Shown here piece after piece: positions 57,948 through 64,000 of a DNA stretch of 64,000 nucleotides. The notes under the pieces are model-generated. The model saw nothing but the letters and a program-made list of their open reading frames with translations, was not told where the DNA came from and searched no databases. The DNA lies in contig JAWKAU010000038.1 in assembly GCA_033398695.1 (NCBI GenBank), positions 372,001 through 436,000 on the forward strand, in the 5' to 3' direction. A program made the position numbers and the translations under genes. Numbering within the stretch: the stretch's first letter is position 1; each line of letters begins with the position of its first letter. The DNA is from Orobanche coerulescens (lineage: Eukaryota > Streptophyta > Magnoliopsida > Lamiales > Orobanchaceae).

Positions 57948-58635
57948 AAGGAGTTAAATATGCGACAGAGACGGTGGTTGGAACTAATCAAAGATTACGA
58001 TATCGAGATCCTTTACCACCCAGGCAAGGCGAACGTTGTCGCCGACGCCTTGAGTCGTAAGTCCGTTCAGGAGCAGATGCTTGCTCGTTTTAACAGTTCA
58101 GAAGGAGCTTTAGCAGGAATACCTTAGACCCGAGATCGAGGTCTGGCTTCAGCGAGTTCAGGGACAGCTTTGTATGTTAGAGATTTCATCGCCACTTGAG
58201 GAGGCAATCAGAGAGAATCAGGGTTCAGACCCATCATTGTTGCGCATCCGTGAGGATGTGGCTCAGGGGAAAGCCCCTGGCTTTGTGGTCCACGAGGATG
58301 GACTTTTGCGTTTTAAGAATCGGTTGTGCGTACCGGCGAATGACGAGTTGAAAAACTCAATTTTGAGAGAAGCTCATGCTACCCCTTATTCTGTTCATCC
58401 GGGGTCTAGCAAGATGTACAAGGACTTGAAACAAAATTTCTGGTGGAGTAATATGAAGCGAGAAGTCGCAGAATTTGTTTCGAGATGCTTAACCTGTCAA
58501 CAAGTCAAGATTAAACATCAGCGACCAGCGGGTATGCTAAAACCTCTCCCTATTCCAGAGTGGAAGTGGGAAGACATTTCTATGGATTTCATCACGAGTT
58601 TGCCGACGAGTCGTCGTGGCATGAATATGATCTAG
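57948..58635 (+). pseudogene. pol: G4 RNase H end and integrase zinc domain
   Basis: The frame continues through [19 protein letters not shown], then shifts by one base near 58090. ORF 58174-58635 has HATPYSVHPGSSKMY...CLTCQQVK, a complete HHCC zinc domain, and begins the core ([13 protein letters not shown]). It stops at TAG where G3 has TGG. Confidence 0.9.
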
Positions 58636-59505
58636 GTGATTGTGGACCGCTTAACTAAATCAGCTCATTTCCTTGAGATTAAGGATACGTGGGGTCCCGA
58701 GAGACTTGCCCAGCTGTTCATCAAGGAGATAGTGAGACTGCACGGTACTCCTAAAAGTATCGTTTCTGATCGTGATGGACGGTTTGTGTCTCATTTTTGG
58801 AAATCAGTTCATCATGCTATGGGAACTCATCTTAATCTCAGTACCGCCTTTAATCCTCAGTCCGACGGGCAATCAGAGAGGACTATTCAGACATTAGAGG
58901 ATATGTTGAGGGCATGCGTCCTCGATTGGAAAGACGATTGGGAAGCCCAACTACCATTGATCGAGTTCACGTATAATAATAGTTGGCATGCTTCGATTAA
59001 AATGGCACCTTACGAGGCCTTGTACGGCCGTCGTTGTCGATCTCCTTTGTGTTGGGATGACCTATCCGAATCAATCGGCACCGAGCCCGATATGCTTATA
59101 GCCGCCCGTGAGAAGGTAGCTTTGATCAGGAGTCGTTTGTTGACCACTCAGAGTCGACAGAAATCTTATGCAGATAATCGTCGTCGACCACTAGAGTTCG
59201 AGACAGGTGACCACGTGTTGGTCAAGGTATTCCCAAGTCGAGGTATTTTCCGTTTCGAAAAACGGGGAAAGTTGAGTCCGAGATTTATTGGACCGTTTGA
59301 GATTTTAGAACGAGTAGGCGAGCTAGCCTATCGTTTGGCCTTACCTCCGGCGTTGAGCCGAATTCATAATGTGTTTCACGTCTCTCAGCTACGGAAGTAT
59401 GTTGCCGACCCGAGTCACATACTTCAGTTTGACGAAATCGAGATCACAGATGATCATTCGTATGAGGAGCGTCCCATACAAGTCTTAGAGCGGCGAATCA
59501 AATAG
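58636..59505 (+). pseudogene. pol: G4 integrase core and C-terminal part
   Basis: 289 codons in the same frame as the preceding piece. SDRDGRFVSHFW and [16 protein letters not shown] complete the DDE triad. [28 protein letters not shown], and [20 protein letters not shown] mark the C-terminal domain. It ends at TAG (59503-59505) where G3 has CAG. Confidence 0.92.
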
Positions 59506-59625
59506 TTGAGGAATAAGGCGATTCCTTTGGTTAAAATTCAGTGGTCTAGACACGGAGCCGAAGAGGCTACTTGGGAAACCGAGGATAGTATACGGGAGAG
59601 TTATCCCGAATTTTTTGACCCTTAG
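59506..59625 (+). pseudogene. pol: G4 chromodomain tail
   Basis: In frame after the stop: LRNKAIPLVKIQWSRHG, then EATWETEDSIRESYPEFF. The first chromodomain strand lies before the stop (ERPIQVLERRIK). It ends at TAG 59623-59625. Confidence 0.85.
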
Positions 59626-59642
59626 TTTCGGGGACAAAACTC

Positions 59643-59659
59643 TTTTAAGGGGGGGTGTA
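59643..59659 (+). other. Polypurine tract of G4
   Basis: TTTTAAGGGGGGGTGTA directly before the 3' LTR. Confidence 0.75.
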
Positions 59660-62229
59660 TGTAATACCCGGTTGTAGTTCAGTCATTATCATTCAGTAAT
59701 TTCATTCGGTAATTGTCACTATGTAATTTTTCACTTGTTAATAATCGTTCATCATCCACATTCATTCATCCGTGTTCACCATTCGGATTAACTTCGAGTT
59801 GTGTATCGATATTGTTCATCTTTCAACCCTACTCGGGAATCGAGACAAGAGTATTATCTTGATTGTTGTAACTGATTCATTAGTCGATGTTGACGTTGGA
59901 GTTCATGTCATTTCAAATCTCCTCATTGTTCAAATTGTGTTTTTGTTGGGCGAACCCTTGTAATCATTGCTTGGAAACACCGTTTTGGGGGTTTCCGCAC
60001 TTCCATTTTGTGTTATTGTTTCCCAAATATTGATTCATATTGCTTCTACTCTCTTCCCGGGTCATTTTTCATCATTTTAGGACCCAAGGGGGGTGTGGGC
60101 CGCGGCACAAGGGAGTGTGCGCTGCGGCACACACATGTAGCAATTTCGGCCGACCCGGCTGTACCTGGGGCCGCGGCTCATGTCGGCAGGGCCGCGGAAC
60201 ACTGCCGAGTCACTGCCGCGGCACATTCGTCCGGGCCGCGGCACACACTCATGTTGCATTTGGCCGACCCGGCTGTACCGGGGGCCGCGGCTCATGTCGG
60301 CAGGGCCGCGGCACACTGCCGAGTCACTGCCGCGGCACATTCGTCCGGGCCGCGGCACACACTCATGTTTCATTTGGCCGACCCGCCTGTACCGGGGGCC
60401 GCGGCGCAAGTCTACAGGGCCGCGGCACACTGCCGAGTCACTACCGCGGTACATTCGTCCGGGCCGCGGCACACTACCGAGCACTGGGGGCAGTTTTGGG
60501 GCCTGTGTCGCGGCACACTCGACCGGGTCCGCGGCACACAGTGCAGGCTGCACTATAATTGCGTTTTTTTTGGGAGGAACAACCCATTTTTCCCATTTCT
60601 TCCACCTTGTTCCGAGAGAGAGGGCTTGAGGGGGAGACTTTCCATCATCTATCACTTGAGTACTTGGTTTTCTTCATCTCCTTTCGATCGTGAAGCCCGG
60701 ATAGTCGATCTAACGTGTGTTCTTCGGATCAAAGTGCTTGGATCTTCAAGAGGTAATTTCTTCAACATCTTGGATTTCGATTTTGTTTTGAGATATGATG
60801 TTTTAGATGTTAAAATCATGTTATATGAAGTGATATACGCATGATTATGGATATGTTTGATTATTCATTGGATTATTGAAGGATTTTCCAAGAACACTTT
60901 GAATATTGAGTTGGATTTGGGGGTTTTCGATTAATCGTTGTTGTAATCGCGAATTTGGATATTCATATTGGATTATTGATCGTATTGAAGATGTTTTGTT
61001 GGATTGAAACACTTTTTGGGATTTGATGTTGGTTTAATCAAGGTTTGGTTGTTAACAATCGAAGTTTGGTCACAACGTGTTCGATATAATGCCCTAATGA
61101 ACTTGGTTTAGTCGTATCGACGTTTTGAGTTCGTTATATTCATGTTTGATACGTATGTTGAACGGATTGTTGGTAATTATGTTATTCAAGGTTATTCGAG
61201 CGACCGATATCTCAATTAGGACGTTGTTCGTGGAAGGATAATTGTCACCGGTGTTGCGTAAGTTAATTCTTACTCGGTTAAAAGGATATTCATTCCTTTT
61301 GTTGTTGTTCATTCATAATCATAACTCATTCATCATTGAATTAATCGTATTGAGACTTGTAATTGTCGAATAGTCACTTCATTCACAAGGAACGACGGTT
61401 CCAATCATTCATTGAACTATCAATCACTTCACTATTAATTTCATCTCGGTGAGTCATTCTTGACTTTGTCGAATTATTATTCGTTGGTATTCATTATGGT
61501 CATTCTTGTTCATATGACCTTCTGGGTTCATATTGCGTGGCCGGGTGCGGATGTGTGGAATTTTTAGTCGGGCATGCGATGGTCATGTATTGGGATCGAT
61601 ACATTGGACTGTGCACACGGTAACAGATTACCTCCGTAAGACTAATTAGGTACAAGGACGGGTGTGTCCGGTCATTCGTCTTGTACACTTGCACAGAACA
61701 TTACGGGCGTACTATGATGCTCCTCTTCAGCGTAATTCATAACTAAGGATATTTCATAACTAAAGATATATCATGATTATGTATTTTCAACCCTTAAGGA
61801 TTGTTGTTCTGTGTAACTGACCCTGTTGGGGGGATTTTGTTTTTAGGTCACGGCAAGGCAAAGGCACGGGAAGAGCATGTTGACGGCGGGGAGTCCCAGT
61901 GATACTAGTAGGGGGCCCCAGTCATTCCGGTCATTTCCGTCATTTCAGTCATTTCAGTCATTCTTATTTCTCTTCATTTGTATTTCCGCTGCAAATTCCG
62001 TTTGAGATATTTATTTATTCAGGGTGGTGTATTTTATCTTCATATAAAATATACTAGTATTCTGTATTATCCTGGTGTATTGTACTTAAGCTCCTCATCG
62101 GAGTATTTGATAATATAATGTGGTTCGGTACTATAATTATATTATTTAATTCATCAGTTTTCATTCGCCTAGTGGGTCCCAGTCGGGGGTCCACGGCACT
62201 GTAATATCCGCCTAGTTTGGGGTGTTAGA
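59660..62229 (+). repeat. G4 3' LTR
   Basis: 2570 bp, very similar to the 5' LTR. Tandem array units start at 60148, 60262 and 60376, exactly 114 bp apart; the 5' copy lost about 11 bp in its second unit. The terminal CA is mutated to GA. Confidence 0.95.
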
Positions 62230-62676
62230 AAATCATACAAGAGAGGAAAAAAAAGGATACGATTGGATTCAGTGATATTAGGATCAAGGATCTGGCATTG
62301 TTAGAATCGCAATCGATATCTATGTGAGGTCTATCTAGTACCCATAGAAAGCTAGATTGGTTGATTCCTTGTCCAATAGAAAAGGAAAATGGTTTAACTT
62401 GGACTGACATAAAGACAAGTGATTGAATGGTTTGCTCGGACCGATAGAATACGAGGTTGTAACGGTTATCCCTCGAACGACAGAAGAGAGGTGCAGAGGT
62501 TTATTTTTAGCCTATAGAAAAAGATACTGAGAGAGGTCATAGGCACATTTGGCCGGACCTCTATAAATACCTGTGTCGATTTATTTTCTGCACCATTATT
62601 TAAATCGCTTCAGCAACGCAAAAGAGTTTTATAACTCTATATCCAAACGGCGATACCGACCAATCTTGTTCCAACA

Positions 62677-63998
62677 CAAATTTGAGCTTTTTCTCAATTG
62701 ATTCCACCTGTTTCCTGTACTCAACAAGAGACTCATCAAACACAACATGAGGTGTTTCTTCCACAACTAAGGTTCTCTTGTTAAAAACTCTGTATGCCTT
62801 GCTTATTTGTGAGTATTCCTTAAAGAGACCATCATCAGTTTTAGCATCAAAGGCATTCAGTTGGGTTTTACCATTGTTGTGGATGAAACACTTACAACCA
62901 AATATATGAAAGTATGCAACAGTTGGTGTTCTGTCATTCCAAACCTCACAGGGAGTTTTGCCATGTCTCCCTACTATCATCCTCCTGTTCTGAGTGTGGC
63001 ATGCTGTGTTGACAGCTTCAGCCCAGAACCTTTTTGGCAGGTCAGCTTCAGCAATCATGGATCTGGCTGCTTCCTTCAAGGTTCTGTTTCTTCTTTCAGC
63101 AACACCATTTTGCTGTGGAGTTCTGGCTGCAGAGACCTCGTGCTGGATTCCATTCTGATCACTGTACTCAGTGATTGCCTTGTTGAGAAATTCTCCTCCT
63201 CTATCTGATCTGATCTTTATGATTGAGAGGGATTTCTCGTTCTGAATCTTCCTCAGTAGCTCAGGTAGCTTTGTTAGTGTTTCACTCTTTTTATAGAGAA
63301 AAACAACCCATGTGTACCTTGAGTAGTCATCTACTACTACTAAAGCATGCTTCCTTCCACTCAATGTCCTTGGCTTGATGGGGCCAAAGAGATCCATATA
63401 ATGTATATCTAGAACCCTTATGGTGAGAGTGGTAGGCTGAACTTGTGAATGATGCTCTGGGCTGCTTTCCTTTCTGGCATGCATCACAGAGAGCTTCCTT
63501 CTTGAATACTTCTTCTGGAAGTCCTCTGACCAGCTTTTGAGAGCTTATCTTGTTGATGGCTTTGAAGTTCAGGTGACATAATCTTTTGTGCCATAGCCAT
63601 CCATTTTCAGCAATTGTCTTAGATAGAAAACAGGTATTTGGAGTGCCTGTGTTCCAATCTATCATGTAGGCATCTCTCCTTCTGAATCCTTGTAGCTTCA
63701 CTTCTCTAGATAGGATATCAATCACCATGCATTTCCAAATGGTGAAGACTACTAGGTTCTTCTCATCACAGAATTGACTTATGCTCAAAAGGTTGTATTT
63801 GAGCCCTTTGACATAGTGGACTTTGGATATGTTTAAATTTCCTCTGTGCAGCTCTCCAAATCCTTTTGTCTGACCTCTAGAGCTATCTCCAAAGGTTACA
63901 TCTGGGCCTCTTTCTTTGACATAATTTGATAGCACCTTCTTATTCCCTGTCATGTGCCTTGAGCATCCAGAATCTACAAACCATTCTTCTCCTCCCAT
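62677..63998 (-). pseudogene. pol: S2 protease and integrase
   Basis: ORF 63998-63327 starts inside the protease (EEWFVDSGCSRHMTG, catalytic Asp) and runs through NLLSISQFC to the integrase zinc domain (WLWHKRLCHLNFKAINKI, CDACQKGK). A frameshift near 63450 moves the reading frame to ORF 63487-62600. That holds MDLFGPIKPRTLSG, VVVDDYSRYTWVVFL, IRSDRGGEF and the Glu of NGVAERRNRTLKEAARSM, then VFDESLVEYRKQ. Codons after about 62677 belong to the inserted solo LTR. Gag and nucleocapsid lie beyond the window. Confidence 0.9.
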
Positions 63999-64000
63999 TG

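Larger units (their letters stand above)
51868..62229 (+). mobile_element. G4: Ty3/gypsy chromovirus (Tekay/Del-like), nearly intact
   Basis: 10,362 bp. LTRs 51868-54400 and 59660-62229; exact TSD AAATC (51863-51867 and 62230-62234). The last bases of the 3' LTR read TTAGA instead of TTACA. Gag-pol is full length with four stops and one frameshift. It is the best preserved autonomous-type element here. Confidence 0.95.
51057..62676 (+). mobile_element. Solo Copia-type LTR in S2 pol, split by G4
   Basis: 51057-51867 plus 62235-62676, about 1253 bp, TGTTGGAAT...TTGTTCCAACA. Flanks CAGAT (51052-51056) and CAAAT (62677-62681) fit a TSD with one change, and S2 pol reads in frame across it. No internal region remains, so it is a solo LTR. 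Two TATA-like boxes occur (51731-51738 and 62572-62579), so a composite origin is possible. Orientation is taken from the TATA boxes. Confidence 0.7.
32945..64000 (-). mobile_element. S2: Sirevirus-like Copia element, minus strand, host of the nest
   Basis: Discontinuous. Protease and integrase (63998-62677), RT and RNase H (51056-49089), spacer (49088-48688), then the env-like gene in three pieces (48687-48572, 39107-39007, 35106-32962). It continues beyond both ends: gag and 5' LTR right of 64000, the 3' end left of S1. The Sirevirus label rests on the DSGCSRHMTG protease, the pol sequence type, and a gene downstream of pol. Frames resume across each insertion once TSDs are allowed for. Confidence 0.8.

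Noticed and set aside
60008..60844. 278-codon ORF and antisense 192-codon ORF in the G4 3' LTR
   Set aside because: Same repeat artefact as in the 5' LTR, extended by chance into the transcribed LTR.

Overview
The window holds only plant LTR retrotransposons. I recognise no ordinary host gene, rRNA, tRNA gene or bacterial feature. Plant identity rests on Athila-type elements primed by tRNA-Asp, chromodomain Ty3/gypsy elements, Copia elements primed by initiator tRNA-Met, Sirevirus-like pol, and two plant-specific transposon-associated protein families. A eudicot is likely; I cannot name the species from sequence alone.

The layout is a nest, resolved from LTR ends, target-site duplications (TSDs) and reading frames that resume across insertions. 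The outermost element is a minus-strand Sirevirus-like Copia (S2), 32945-64000 and beyond. Its protease-integrase lies at 63998-62677, its RT-RNase H at 51056-49089, and its downstream env-like gene at 48687-48572, 39107-39007 and 35106-32962. S2 is interrupted by (a) a plus-strand Sirevirus-like element S1 whose 3' LTR ends at 32944; (b) a non-autonomous Athila relative, Athila-2 (35107-39006), that has lost its 3' LTR; (c) a complete chromovirus G3 (39108-48571, TSD GACGC/AACGC); and (d) a solo Copia-type LTR (51057-62676, TSD CAGAT/CAAAT), itself split by a second chromovirus G4 (51868-62229, TSD AAATC).

Inside S1 sit a Copia element on the minus strand (22494-32083, TSD CAATA, Angela-like by LTR size and gag) and a gag-only Tat-like Ty3 element (601-18186). 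The Tat element has a 3' LTR split by a complete Athila element, Athila-1 (6805-17146, TSD ATGGC), and a 5' LTR cut by the Copia LTR fragment at 1-600. Nesting therefore reaches four levels: S2 > S1 > Tat > Athila-1.

The most interesting signals are non-coding. Several families carry clusters of short GC-rich palindromes. GTGCCGCGGCAC-type motifs occur in Athila-1, Athila-2 and chromovirus G4. TAGCGCACGCTA-type motifs occur in chromovirus G3 and the Copia-type solo LTR. GACACGGYCGTGTC-type motifs occur in the Angela-like leader, and GCGATCGC-type motifs in the Tat element. G3 and G4 share an LTR backbone but carry different arrays at the same place, so the arrays look exchangeable and cross family boundaries. 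The two Athila-type elements also share a short hairpin with a fixed loop and compensatory stem changes, and a set of three degenerate repeats before the 3' end.

The coding highlights are a nearly intact four-exon antisense gene inside the gag-only Tat element, a nearly intact env-like gene in S1, the same kind of gene broken into three pieces in S2, and an unrecognised ORF with a 66-codon tandem duplication in Athila-2.
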